A stretch of 64,000 nt of DNA from NCBI GenBank assembly GCA_020633495.1, contig JACKDR010000003.1, positions 1 through 64,000 of the forward strand, written 5' to 3'. Positions 51,784 to 61,231 of the stretch are shown here, one piece after another; the stretch's first letter is position 1; every line of letters begins with the position of its first letter. A program made the translations under genes and the position numbers. The notes below the pieces were generated by a model. That model saw nothing but the letters and a program-made list of their open reading frames with translations, made no database searches and had not been told where the DNA came from. This DNA is from Kofleriaceae bacterium. Its GTDB lineage: Bacteria > Myxococcota_A > Polyangia > Haliangiales > Haliangiaceae.

Positions 51784-52431
51784 ATGTCGCCCGATCGCTA
51801 CCGCACCGAGCCGCCGCTGGGCCGAGCGCAGCTCGTCATCGGGCTGTACGGCGCCCTGGCGCTGCTGGCGGTGCTGGTCTCGGCCGGGCGCGGCGACCCC
51901 GACCCGTACCGGCTCGACGACGGCGTCACGCTGACCTGGCTGGCGCTGTCGCCGGTGCTGGGCCTCCTGATCGGCCTGGCGGTGGTCGGGCTGACCCGGC
52001 TGGTCACCCGGCGCTACGCCTGGGCGCGCACGCTGCACCGCGACTTCCGCGAGCTGCTCGGCCCGGTGGGCGTCCGCGAGATCATCATCCTCGCGGTCGC
52101 CAGCTCGATCGGCGAGGAGCTGCTGTTCCGCGGCACGCTGCTGCCGTGGATCGGCGTGTGGCCGCAGGCCGCGGTGTTCGCGCTGCTCCACGTCGGCCCG
52201 GGTCGCCGGTTCCTGCCGTGGACCGTGTCGGCGTTCGTCCTCGGCGTCGCGCTCGGCTACGTCGCGGTGGCGACCGACAACCTCGGCGCGCCGATCGTCG
52301 CGCACTTCACGATCAACCTGCTCAACCTGCGCTACATCGTCCGCGTCGAGCTCGAGCCCCGCGACGGCCCCGCGCTGATCGTCCCCGGCGAGCGGGTCGC
52401 CGGCCTCGACCTCAACCCGCGCAAGCGCTGA
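51784..52431 (+). CDS. CPBP-family intramembrane metalloprotease
   Basis: The 215-aa polytopic protein has the CPBP/Abi motifs: EELLFRG (motif 1 with paired Glu), FALLHVGPGRR (motif 2 His) and APIVAHFTINLLNL (motif 3 His/Asn). Relatives process prenylated or membrane proteins or confer self-immunity to peptides. The short C-terminal tail ends RKR. No bacteriocin gene is adjacent. Confidence 0.88.
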   Translation: MSPDRYRTEPPLGRAQLVIGLYGALALLAVLVSAGRGDPDPYRLDDGVTLTWLALSPVLGLLIGLAVVGLTRLVTRRYAWARTLHRDFRELLGPVGVREIIILAVASSIGEELLFRGTLLPWIGVWPQAAVFALLHVGPGRRFLPWTVSAFVLGVALGYVAVATDNLGAPIVAHFTINLLNLRYIVRVELEPRDGPALIVPGERVAGLDLNPRKR

Positions 52432-52444
52432 GCCGGCGCGCGCC

Positions 52445-53566
52445 TCACCAGCGCGCGAAGTGCTCCTCGGTGACGCCGAAGACGTCGTCGAGCTCGTGGA
52501 CCTCGCCGCCGGCGCCGCGCAGGGTGCCGCGGAAGCGGCCGAACGGCTGGTGGAAGCGGCTGACGATCAGCTTGAGGTCGAGATCCTCGACCCGCTCGCC
52601 GAGCGGCTGGAACTCGAGCTCGACGGTGCCGTCGTCGGTGTAGATCCGCCACGGCGCCATGATGTTGCCGGGGTCGTAGTGGAAGTGGACGTTGGCGAGA
52701 TCGGCGACCTTGCCGTCGAGCCACACCGCGCTGTCGTTGGCGCTGTCGTGCGACGGCGTCGGGTAGCGGCTGCCCGGCGGCGGCACGTGCGAGGTGAACG
52801 TGAAGCCCACCGGCCGGCCCTTGCGATCGCGGCCGGCCGCCGCGGCCCAGTTCCAGTAGGTCTCGGTGAGCCGGAAGCCGCGGTTCCAGTCGAGGCCGGC
52901 CATCGCCTCGCCCGGGCTCCACCGCGCGCTCCAGTCGCCGGCGCGGATCGTGCCGCCGGCGGGCAGGCCGTAGGCCTTGTGGGTGTACAGCCAGCGCCCG
53001 GGCTCGAGCTCGCCCACCGCGATCACCGGCTCGATCGCGCCCGGCGCCTCGTCCATGACCAGGTCGACCTCGAGCGCCGGCGTCGCGCCGCGCGCCGCGA
53101 GATCGATGCGCAGCGTGCGTCGGCCGCTGGCGCCGTCGTTGCCGAAGGTGATCTCGCCGAAACCGCGCGCCGCGAACCGCGACGTGCCGTCGGTGGAGTT
53201 GGGCGCGATCGCGATGCCGCGGGCCAGCGGCACCATCTTCGACCACTCGCGGACCGCGCCGCTGGCGCGATCGACGACGTAGGCGAAGCCGACGCCGACG
53301 TAGCCGGCGTCGAAGACGACCGCGCCCAGGAACAGCCCGGGGCCGGCGACCGACGCGTAGTGCCACTGCTTGAGGCGCAGCCGCTTCCACGCCTGCTCGA
53401 GCGGGCTCAGCGGGCCGCCGCGCAGCCGCGACAGCAGGTGGCGCGCCGGCGCCTCGTCGAGGTTGGCGGTCGGGAACGGCCGGTCGAAGCGCCCGACCGC
53501 GACCTCGCCGTCGGCGACGATGCGGGCGGGGGTGGCGCGGCGAGGCTCGGGGGCGGGGGCGTTCAC
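52445..53566 (-). CDS. DUF2804 family protein
   Basis: The 373-aa protein shows the DUF2804 pattern: LKQWHYASVAGPGLFLGAVV near the start, WSPGEAMAGLDWNRGF and ETYWNWAAA in the centre, and RFHQPFGRFRGTL toward the end. It is predicted to be a lipocalin-like beta-barrel related to AttH, with no known activity. The GTG start overlaps the hemerythrin stop by 4 nt, so the two are co-translated. Confidence 0.85.
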   Translation of the reverse strand: MNAPAPEPRRATPARIVADGEVAVGRFDRPFPTANLDEAPARHLLSRLRGGPLSPLEQAWKRLRLKQWHYASVAGPGLFLGAVVFDAGYVGVGFAYVVDRASGAVREWSKMVPLARGIAIAPNSTDGTSRFAARGFGEITFGNDGASGRRTLRIDLAARGATPALEVDLVMDEAPGAIEPVIAVGELEPGRWLYTHKAYGLPAGGTIRAGDWSARWSPGEAMAGLDWNRGFRLTETYWNWAAAAGRDRKGRPVGFTFTSHVPPPGSRYPTPSHDSANDSAVWLDGKVADLANVHFHYDPGNIMAPWRIYTDDGTVELEFQPLGERVEDLDLKLIVSRFHQPFGRFRGTLRGAGGEVHELDDVFGVTEEHFARW

Positions 53567-54171
53567 CGCCCGGTGGTATCACGCGAAGGCCGTTCGGCGG
53601 CCTCGATCAGCTCCTCGAGCTCGCGCAGCCGCGGGAACAGGACGTTGTCCTCGAGGCCGGAGTGGGCGTCGAGATCGCCCTCGAGCTGGGCCAGCGCCTC
53701 GAGCATGCGGGTCATGTCCTCGTCGCCGCGTGCCGCCAGCTGGTCGGCGAGGCGGCGGATGCCGGCCAGCAGCACGGTCGCGTTCTCGTGGTCGTTGCGG
53801 GCGACGTTGACCGAGCCCTCGGCGTGGGTCGGCGGCGCGTCCTCGACCGGGCGGCCGGCCGCGGTCGCGACCAGCCGGTCGACGTACGGGAACAGCACCA
53901 TCTCCTCGACCAGCATGTGGCGGACCAGGTCGTCCTCGAGGATCTCGAACATCGCCTTGAGCTCGCCCAGCTCGGGACGATCGGGGTAGCCGGCGACCAT
54001 CTCGCCGAGGATGTGCTGGGCGCGGGTCAACAGATCCCGGGTCCGCTCGTGGTGGTGATCGACGATGTGGCGGCACAGCTGGTCGAGCGGCGCACGATGC
54101 CAGTCGGCGTGGGCGTGGGCGGGCGGCGGCGCTCCGCGGCGGCGCTCCTCGGGATGGCGGTGGGCGACCAT
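53563..54171 (-). CDS. Hemerythrin-domain di-iron protein (RIC/YtfE-like)
   Basis: The 202-aa four-helix protein carries the hemerythrin ligand pattern: HIVDHHHERT, a central RHMLVEEMVLFP, NDHENATVLL and HSGLEDNVLFP. The spacing resembles the iron-sulfur repair proteins (RIC, YtfE/ScdA) that counter nitric-oxide damage, without the ScdA N-terminal domain. GGAGGATCC precedes the ATG. It is coupled to the DUF2804 gene. The nitrosative-stress role is by family analogy. Confidence 0.85.
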   Translation of the reverse strand: MVAHRHPEERRRGAPPPAHAHADWHRAPLDQLCRHIVDHHHERTRDLLTRAQHILGEMVAGYPDRPELGELKAMFEILEDDLVRHMLVEEMVLFPYVDRLVATAAGRPVEDAPPTHAEGSVNVARNDHENATVLLAGIRRLADQLAARGDEDMTRMLEALAQLEGDLDAHSGLEDNVLFPRLRELEELIEAAERPSRDTTGR

Positions 54172-54456
54172 GGATCCTCCTGCGACTCTCAGGTAGCAAC
54201 GCCGGTGCCAGCGCGTGTCCGCGTGACATCGGCAGCACGGGGCAGGGGGGTCGCGTTTCTTGCGCCGGGCGCACCTCCCGCGGCGCAGAATTGCCGGGCG
54301 CCCGCGCCGTGCGCCGTCGCCAGGTGCCGTGAGGTCGCGCACTTCGGATGCGTCGCGTGTCGCGCGGTTGCTGCACCCACACCGCGCACCCGGCAGCGGG
54401 TGTCAGGTGGGGCCGGGCGACCGACCGTCGGGCCGCCGCTAGGATTCGCGGGTCCC

Positions 54457-55968
54457 ATGCGCCGCAGAACGTTCCTCTCGCTGTCCGCGGCGGCCGCCGG
54501 CGTCGCGGTGGTCGGTCCCTACTTCCGGGGGCGCAGCTACGCCGCCGGGTTCGGCGACTTCCCGTCGGGCTCCGGCGCGCTGCTGCCCGAGGGCCGCCGG
54601 GCCCGCCGCGTCCTCGAGGTCTTCCTCTACGGCGGCCTGTCGCCGTGGGAGACCCTGTACCTGGTCGAGGAGTTCGGCCAGCCCACCGATCCGGACTACC
54701 CCAACGAGCAGTCGTACACGTTCTCCAACGTGCTCGGCGTCGCCCAGAACTGCGGCCTCACCGGCCCCGATCGCGGCCAGTTCTTCGCCCAGGACGCCGA
54801 CGGCCACGACGTCAAGCTCGGGCCGTTCGCGTGGCGGCTGTGGAACCGCCCCGACGTCACCGCGCGCATGCGGCTGGTGGTCCAGAAGCACGCGCTCGAG
54901 CCCCACGAGGCCGCGGTGCCGCAGGCGCTGACCGGACGACCGGTCGGTCAGCCCGCCGCCGCCGGCCTCGGCACCCACGTCCAGCGCTACTTCGTCGACC
55001 GCGGCGACGCCGCGCGCAAGTCGCCCTACGCCTACGTCTTCGCCACCGGCGGCATCTCCGGCGACAACGTGTCAGCGGCGGCGTCGACCGGCGCGCACCC
55101 GGGCGCGGCCCGGCCGCTGCTGGTCAAGGTCGACAACGCCGATCGCCTGGTCGAGCTGCTGGGCCGGCCGACGGTCGGCGCCAGCCGCGCCGACTACGAC
55201 GCCTTGATGGACAGCTACGTCGAGCAGTACCAGCGCCGGCTGCGCTGGCAGGGCGACGGCGAGCAGGTCCGGTCGGCGCGCGCCACCGATCTGGCGCTGG
55301 CCCACCGCACGGTCAAGAACACCGACGCCATCGCCGGCGTCCTCGACCCGAACCTGTTCGACGCCCGCGCCGGGGCCGCGTGCGGCCAGAGCCGCGGCTT
55401 CGACATCCCGGGCGTCAGCCTCGAGGCCGCCCGCCACCTCCTGACCCACCCGACCGAGCCGGCGTCGTACGTGTGCGTCTCCGACGTCGGCCTGTACGAG
55501 GCCTCGGGCGGCGGCGGCTACGACACCCACGACGCCAACTCGACCGACACCGCGATGAACCTCGACAACATGCTGCGCAACCTGCTCGGCATCATCAACG
55601 GCCCCGACGAGCACGACCCGCAGAAGATCAGCCTCGACGACACGCTGATCATCCTCAACACCGAGTTCGGGCGGACCCCGTACGCGCAGGGCCAGAGCGG
55701 GCGCAACCACCACCCCTACGGCTACGTCACCGCCTTCATCGGCGGCCCGATCACCAGCGCCGAGGCCGGCATCTACGGCAACATCCGCAACAGCGGCCTG
55801 GCCGGCACCCACATCACGCCCAGCGAGAACCGGGTCGGCGCGCTGCTCGGCCTCGGCATCTGGCCGTTCTCGCCCGAGGCGTTCGCGGTGTCCGACGTCG
55901 CCGGCGCCTCCACCGAGGAGGAGGCCGCCGAGATGGCCCTGGCGCACGTGCTGGGGGTGACGCTGTGA
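54457..55968 (+). CDS. DUF1501 exported protein with Tat-like signal
   Basis: The 503-aa protein begins MRRRTFLSLSAAAAGVAVVG, a twin-arginine-type signal. It has DUF1501 features: LEVFLYGGLSPWETL, GGGGYDTHDAN, LIILNTEFGRTPY and GRNHHPYGYVTAFIGG. It belongs to the alkaline-phosphatase/sulfatase fold clan. It is translationally coupled (GTGA) to the haem protein downstream, a pairing seen in Planctomycetes and myxobacteria for secreted complexes. Confidence 0.88.
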   Translation: MRRRTFLSLSAAAAGVAVVGPYFRGRSYAAGFGDFPSGSGALLPEGRRARRVLEVFLYGGLSPWETLYLVEEFGQPTDPDYPNEQSYTFSNVLGVAQNCGLTGPDRGQFFAQDADGHDVKLGPFAWRLWNRPDVTARMRLVVQKHALEPHEAAVPQALTGRPVGQPAAAGLGTHVQRYFVDRGDAARKSPYAYVFATGGISGDNVSAAASTGAHPGAARPLLVKVDNADRLVELLGRPTVGASRADYDALMDSYVEQYQRRLRWQGDGEQVRSARATDLALAHRTVKNTDAIAGVLDPNLFDARAGAACGQSRGFDIPGVSLEAARHLLTHPTEPASYVCVSDVGLYEASGGGGYDTHDANSTDTAMNLDNMLRNLLGIINGPDEHDPQKISLDDTLIILNTEFGRTPYAQGQSGRNHHPYGYVTAFIGGPITSAEAGIYGNIRNSGLAGTHITPSENRVGALLGLGIWPFSPEAFAVSDVAGASTEEEAAEMALAHVLGVTL

Positions 55969-58130
55969 TCGCCGCGACGCGACGCGCGGCGCTGGTCGCG
56001 GCGGCGGCGCTGGCGGCCTCGGCCCTGGGCGGCTGCGGCGGCTGCAGCGATCCCGGCGAGGACGGCGACGGCGGCGTCGACGCCGCGCCCGTCACCTACG
56101 CCGACTGCGACAGCGACGTCGACGCCTGGGTCCGCAACGCGTACCTGGCGATCGTCGGCCACCGGCCGCACGGCCAGGCCGAGGTCGACGTCTACGTCGC
56201 GATCTACGATCAGATCGCGGCGCTGGTCGAGGCCGGCGAGACCACCGCCGATCCGCGCGAGGTCGTGGCCCGCGCCATGGCCGACGAGCCCGGCTACCGC
56301 GACCGCTGGACGTCGCACTTCCTCGACGCCCTGCGGGTGGCGCGGCTCGACGAGCAGAACATGGCGTCGTGCTACGACGATCGGGAGCAGGCGTCGGTCA
56401 GCCCGACGCTCGCGACCTACGTCCGCGACAACGCCGCGACCGCCGCCGGCGTCGGCCGGTTCACGCTGCGCGATCTGGTCGAGTCGTCGCTCGAACTGGA
56501 CGACGTCACGCCGATCTACCGGGCCCACCCGTTCGCGCTGGTCAACTTCCCGATCCCGGCGGCCAACGTGCCGCCGGTCGAGGCCGAGCTGGCCCGGCGC
56601 GAGGACTTCGGCGCGGTCTTCGACTCGGCGTACCTGAACCGCGACCTCGTGTGCATGCAGTGCCACAACAGCGAGTTCTCGGTCACCGACAACCCGGACC
56701 CGGCGATCGATCGCCACTGGCCGATGGCGGGCCTGTTCGAGAAGTCGCTGTACGGCGCGTCCGACGGCATCGACCACGCCCGCGCCCACGCGATGTTCCG
56801 CGTCGACGGCCTGGTCGGCGGGCCGTTCGGCGACGGCAGCCGGCGACCGTGGGGCTGGAGCGACGCCTGCGGCGTCTTCGCCGGCAGCGTCGGCGACGAT
56901 CCGGCGGCGGTCGACGGCAAGTTCGGCGATCTCACCGGGCGGCGGCTGACCGTCTACGACCTCGACGCGATGCTGCGCACCGGCTTCGACGACCTCCGCG
57001 ACGGCGCCCTCGCGCCCGGCGCCGACGGCACGATGCCGCCGCCCGACGCCTTCGCGTACCTGACCGCGGCGACGATCGTCGAGGGCGTGTGGAAGGAGGT
57101 CGTCGGCACCGGGCTGACCATCGCCAACTACTTCCCGCGCAACCAGGCCATGCGCGACACCCTGCAGGGCCTGACCGATCGGTTCGTCGCCAGCGGCTAC
57201 TCGCTGCGCGACCTGCTGGTCGCGATCGTGTCGAGCGACTTCTTCAGCCGGCGCCTGCCCGAGGACGGCTGCGGCGCGACCCCGTACCTGTACCCCAACA
57301 TCTACGACCCCTGGGTCATCAGCGACGGCGACGAGGCCAAGCGCCACAACGGCCCCGGCGACGCGATCGCCGCGATCAGCGCCCGCACCCTGATGCGCAC
57401 CGCCTACGAGGCGCTGAGCTGGCCGGTGCCCGAGGCGATCGACTTCCCGGCCGGCAGCGACGGCGGCTTCTGCGCCGGCCTGACCTGCGGCCAGCTCAAC
57501 CAGGCCTGCAACCAGGGCTTCTGCTGCGACACCTACCAGAGCCAGTGCGTCGGCGGCGGCACCGACGACGAGCTGGCGTTCCAGACCGGCGTCGGCGCGT
57601 TCATGAAGAACGGCGAGCGCGGCTTCCGCGGCCTCGACTTCCAGGCCCGGCTGGTCTGGGAGGATCGGTTCGGCGCCTGCACGCCGCCCGCCGGCGTCAC
57701 CGGCGACGCCGTCGACGACATCGTCGCCGCCGCCGCCGCGGCGCCGACCTCGACCGTCGAGGACGCGATCGTCGCGCTCAAGGACCGGCTGATCGGCGAG
57801 CCGTTCGTCGACGACGGCGGCTCGCCGTCGGAGCGGGCGACGCTGGCCACCGTCTTCGGCGGCGCGCTCGATCGGCCGGCGTCCGACGTGACCGACCTCG
57901 AGGCGCGCCTGCGGGTGCTGTGCGGCGCGCTGCTGTCGTCGCCGCAGTTCCTGCTGTCGGGCGCGGCCGGGCGCGGCGGCGAGGTGCCGGCGCTGACGCC
58001 GCCGGCGTGGCGGTTCGACGCGGTCTGCGCCGACGTCGGGCCGCGGCTCGCCGACGGTGACGCCGGCCTGACCGTGAGCTGCGGCGGCGACGGCACGCTG
58101 ACGGTCGCGGCGCCGGCCACCGGCCCGTGA
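55965..58130 (+). CDS. Exported lipoprotein with CXXCH motif, DUF1501 partner
   Basis: The 721-aa protein starts at GTG 55965 with a lipoprotein signal (LAASALGGC). The mature protein includes CMQCH (230-234), a putative covalent haem site, and a region like DUF1585/DUF1588/DUF1549-type cytochrome partners (NPDPAIDRHWPMAGLFE, SLRDLLVAIVSSDFF). A Cys-rich insert (CAGLTCGQLNQACNQGFCC) lies near 505-525. It probably forms a secreted complex with the DUF1501 protein. Its function is unknown. Confidence 0.78.
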   Translation: MIAATRRAALVAAAALAASALGGCGGCSDPGEDGDGGVDAAPVTYADCDSDVDAWVRNAYLAIVGHRPHGQAEVDVYVAIYDQIAALVEAGETTADPREVVARAMADEPGYRDRWTSHFLDALRVARLDEQNMASCYDDREQASVSPTLATYVRDNAATAAGVGRFTLRDLVESSLELDDVTPIYRAHPFALVNFPIPAANVPPVEAELARREDFGAVFDSAYLNRDLVCMQCHNSEFSVTDNPDPAIDRHWPMAGLFEKSLYGASDGIDHARAHAMFRVDGLVGGPFGDGSRRPWGWSDACGVFAGSVGDDPAAVDGKFGDLTGRRLTVYDLDAMLRTGFDDLRDGALAPGADGTMPPPDAFAYLTAATIVEGVWKEVVGTGLTIANYFPRNQAMRDTLQGLTDRFVASGYSLRDLLVAIVSSDFFSRRLPEDGCGATPYLYPNIYDPWVISDGDEAKRHNGPGDAIAAISARTLMRTAYEALSWPVPEAIDFPAGSDGGFCAGLTCGQLNQACNQGFCCDTYQSQCVGGGTDDELAFQTGVGAFMKNGERGFRGLDFQARLVWEDRFGACTPPAGVTGDAVDDIVAAAAAAPTSTVEDAIVALKDRLIGEPFVDDGGSPSERATLATVFGGALDRPASDVTDLEARLRVLCGALLSSPQFLLSGAAGRGGEVPALTPPAWRFDAVCADVGPRLADGDAGLTVSCGGDGTLTVAAPATGP

Positions 58131-59619
58131 GCGGTCGCGACGACGACGACGACGGCCACGCCCCCGCGCCGCGAGCGAGCCCGGGTCGACGGCCTGGCCG
58201 CGGCGCTGGCGCGGATCGCGCCGGCGCTCGACGCGCCGGGCGACGCTGCCGCCGCGCGGTCGCGGTGGCGACCGCGCCTCGACCGGCCGCTGCCGGCCGA
58301 CGGCGCGCCTGCCGACGAGGTCCTCGCCGAGCTCGCCGAGGTGGTCGCCGGCGCGGCGCTGCCGGTGGGCGCGGCGGGCTTCTGTGGCTGGGTCGCGACC
58401 GCGCCGACGGTGGTGCCGGCGGTGGCGCAGCTGGTCGGCGCGGTGGCGGCGCCGCAGCGGTGGTGGGTGCACCCGGGCAACGCGCTCGAGAAGATCGCGC
58501 TGGGCTGGCTCGGCGAGCTGGTCGGGCGTCGGCGCGCTGCCGGGCGCGCTGGTGTCGGGCGGCGCGGTCGCCAACCTGGTCGCGCTGGCGGCGGCGCGGC
58601 AGCGCGCCGGCGCGCGCCGTGGCCTCGACGTCGCCGCCGACGGCGTCGCCGCGCTGGGCCCGGCCCGGGTCTACGCGTCGGAGGACGCCCACCACGTCAT
58701 CGGCCGCGCCTGCGCGATCCTCGGCCTCGGCCGCAACGCCCTGCGCCGCATCCCGGTCGAGCGCGGCCACGGCATGGACGTCGCCGCGCTGCGCGCCGCG
58801 ATGGACGCCGACCGCGCCGCCGGCGTCACCGCGATCGCGGTGGTCGCGACCGCCGGAGACGCGTCGGTGGGCGCGATCGATCCGGTCGACGAGCTGGCCG
58901 CCGAGGCGCGTCGCCACGACGCCTGGCTCCACGTCGACGGCGCCTACGGCGGCTTCGCCGCGCTCGACCCGCGGGTCCGGGCCCGGTTCGGCGATCCGCG
59001 CGTGATCGACTCGTTCGTCGTCGACCCGCACAAGTGGCTGGCGGTGCCGGCCGGCTGCGGCGCGGTCCTGGTCCGCGACCGCGCCGCGCTCGAGGGCGCG
59101 CTGGCGGTCGAGGCCGCGCCCTACCTGCGCGTGGTCCGCCGCGGCGACGGCGATCCGGCGTCGCCGTTCGACGAGCTCGGCGAGGGCTCGCCGGCGCACA
59201 CCGTCGAGCACTCGGCGCCGGCGCGCGGCCTGGTGGTGTGGGCGGCGCTGCGCGAGCTCGGCCGCGCCGGCGTCGCCGCCCGGGTCGCTCGCCACCTCGA
59301 CTGCGCGCGTCGGGTCGCCGAGCGGGTCCGCCACGCGCCCGAGCTCGAGCTGCTCGCCGAGCCGGTGCTGTCGATCTGCGCGTTCCGGTGGCGGCCGCCG
59401 TCGGTGCGGGCCTCCGGCGAGATCGATCGCGCCAACGAGCTGCTGGCGCGACGGGTCCGGGCCCGTGGCCGGGTCGTGCTGTCGACGACCCGGATCGGCG
59501 GCAAGCTGGCGCTGCGGCCGTGCTTCCTCGGCGCGCGCACCGGGCTGGCCGAGGCCGACCTCGTCGTCGACGAGGTCCTGGCGGCGGCGGCGGCGGCCAC
59601 CGCGGCCGCCGCCGGCTGA
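58127..59619 (+). pseudogene. PLP-dependent decarboxylase (group II) gene with frameshifts
   Basis: Three frames together encode a group II aromatic-amino-acid-type decarboxylase. GTG 58127 overlaps the preceding stop by 4 nt. A middle frame gives GFCGWVATAPTVVPAVAQLV and WWVHPGNALEKIALGWLGE, and a third (from about 58,525) gives the rest. Active-site features are present: SEDAHHVIGRA, LHVDGAYGG and the PLP lysine in VDPHKW. The shifts lie before about 58,180 and at the GGG near 58,529. Corrected, the protein would be about 495 aa. Pseudogene or sequence error. Confidence 0.72.
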
Positions 59620-59647
59620 GCTCGCGCCGGCGGGCGCGGTCCGCGGG

Positions 59648-60190
59648 TCAGGCGAACTTGCCGCCGCGATCGGGCTTGATCAGCGTCAGCAGGCCGCACA
59701 CGACCGCGGCGACGTCGCCCACCATCAGCAGGTACAGCGCCAGGCCGGGGCCGAAGCCGACCTCCTTGACGCCGGGGTCGGAGAGCACGGCGATCACGAA
59801 GCCGCTCATCGCGGCGCCGAGCGCGCCGATCAGCAGGGCGCCGACGCCGCCGAGCCGGCCCAGCTTCTTGCGCAGGGCGCCGACGCCGCCGATCACGAAC
59901 AGGAAGAACGACGGCGCGAAGAACAGGATGACGATGCCCTTGATGGTGTCGAGGGCGTCGTCGAGATCCTTGAGGCTCTGCTTGGCGTCGGGGGCGACCT
60001 CGCTGATGTCGTCGGTGACGCTGTCCTTGACCTGCTTGACGCCCTGCTGGGCGAGATCGACGCCCTTCATGACGTCGCCGGCGGAGAACGACAGGGTCTC
60101 GCCGTTGATGGTGCCCTTGACCAGCGGCAGGAAGAAGGACAGCAGGCCGAGCAGGCCCGCCCCCAGGATCACGAACTTGATGGCTTTCAT
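59648..60190 (-). CDS. Four-helix membrane protein of unknown function
   Basis: The 180-aa protein has an N-terminal membrane segment (KFVILGAGLLGLLSFFLPLV), a soluble helical loop (about 40-80; Asp/Lys rich) and three further membrane helices (IVILFFAPSFFLFVIGGVGA onward). It is unrecognised, possibly a stress-related membrane protein. ATG 60190 has GAGGAGCG upstream. Confidence 0.7.
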   Translation of the reverse strand: MKAIKFVILGAGLLGLLSFFLPLVKGTINGETLSFSAGDVMKGVDLAQQGVKQVKDSVTDDISEVAPDAKQSLKDLDDALDTIKGIVILFFAPSFFLFVIGGVGALRKKLGRLGGVGALLIGALGAAMSGFVIAVLSDPGVKEVGFGPGLALYLLMVGDVAAVVCGLLTLIKPDRGGKFA

Positions 60191-60340
60191 GACGCTCCTC
60201 GAACGTGCTCGGACGTTGGCGACGGCTCCCCCCCGGGGCGGCCCGTGCGGTCATCGTACGCGGACTGGCCGCCACCGCTCAAGCAGGCGGGCCGGCAACC
60301 CGCGCGATCCCGCCGCGACCGCGCGCTAGGATGCCGCGCC

Positions 60341-60778
60341 ATGAGCGACCTCGACGACGTGCCGCCGCCCGGTGCGCCCACCCACCGCATCACCGTCACC
60401 GCGCAGCCCGACGACATCGACGAGCTCGATCACGTCTCCAACCTGGTCTACGTGCGGTGGGTGCAGGACGTCGCGATGGCGCATACCCACGCGGTCGGCT
60501 GGGGCCACCCCGAGTACCGCGCGCTGGGCGCCATCTTCGTGGTGCGGCGTCACGAGATCGAGTACCGGATCCCGGTGGTGCTCGGCGACGACGTCGAGCT
60601 CACGACCTGGGTGCCGTCGTGGAAGGCGGCGTCGTCGGTGCGGCGCACCGCGATGCGCCGGGTCCGCGACCAGGCGATCGTCGCGCGCGCCACCACGCAG
60701 TGGGCGTTCATCGACCTGGCGAGCGGGCGACCGCGGCGCATCCCCGACGACGTGCGGGCCGCGTTCGGGCTGGTGTGA
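60341..60778 (+). CDS. Acyl-CoA thioesterase (4HBT hotdog fold)
   Basis: The 145-aa protein has the hotdog pattern: DDIDELDHVSNLVYVRWVQD with the catalytic Asp of the YbgC/FadM group, HEIEYRIPVVLGDDVELTTW, and a C-terminal FIDLASGRPRRIP. It likely hydrolyses short acyl-CoA thioesters. It has no adjacent lipid pathway genes. Confidence 0.88.
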   Translation: MSDLDDVPPPGAPTHRITVTAQPDDIDELDHVSNLVYVRWVQDVAMAHTHAVGWGHPEYRALGAIFVVRRHEIEYRIPVVLGDDVELTTWVPSWKAASSVRRTAMRRVRDQAIVARATTQWAFIDLASGRPRRIPDDVRAAFGLV

Positions 60779-60829
60779 GCCGGTGGCGCGCCGGCTTGCG
60801 CGCCGGCGCCGTGGTATGCTGCGCCACCG

Positions 60830-61207
60830 ATGAGCGACCTACCGCCGGCGATGTCGTCGATCGACGACGCCACGCACAACGCGCGCGTCGACATGCGGAT
60901 CCGCCTGTCGCGGTTCAACCTGCCGCCGGTGCAGTCGGCGCTGGTCGTGGGCAAGCAGGCCAGCATCGGGTCGCGCGCGATCGGCAAGGCGCTCGACGAG
61001 ATGATGCCGCACGCCTTCCAGCGCTTCGAGGTCGAGCACCCGCTGGTCGAGGCCGTGCTGATCCGCGAGGCCCACCTGCGTCGGGTCCCGGCGGCGCGCC
61101 TGCTGCCGGTGCTGCTCCGCCACGCCGAGGGCTTCATGACCGCGTCCGACACGCTGCACTTCGAGATCGATCTCGAGGTGCTGATCCGCGAGAGCTTCGA
61201 GCTGTAA
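60830..61207 (+). CDS. Hypothetical protein
   Basis: The 125-aa soluble protein (SRFNLPPVQSALVVGKQASI, FEVEHPLVEAVLIREAHLRR) has no recognised family. It ends 24 bp before the histidine kinase gene, suggesting co-transcription, and the C-terminal FEIDLEVLIRESFEL looks like a compact fold. Confidence 0.7.
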   Translation: MSDLPPAMSSIDDATHNARVDMRIRLSRFNLPPVQSALVVGKQASIGSRAIGKALDEMMPHAFQRFEVEHPLVEAVLIREAHLRRVPAARLLPVLLRHAEGFMTASDTLHFEIDLEVLIRESFEL

Positions 61208-61231
61208 ACCTCCGAACCGCAGGGGAGCGCC

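Noticed and set aside
51784..52431. CPBP protease as bacteriocin self-immunity system
   Set aside because: No small secreted peptide or exporter lies next to it. The family has many other roles.
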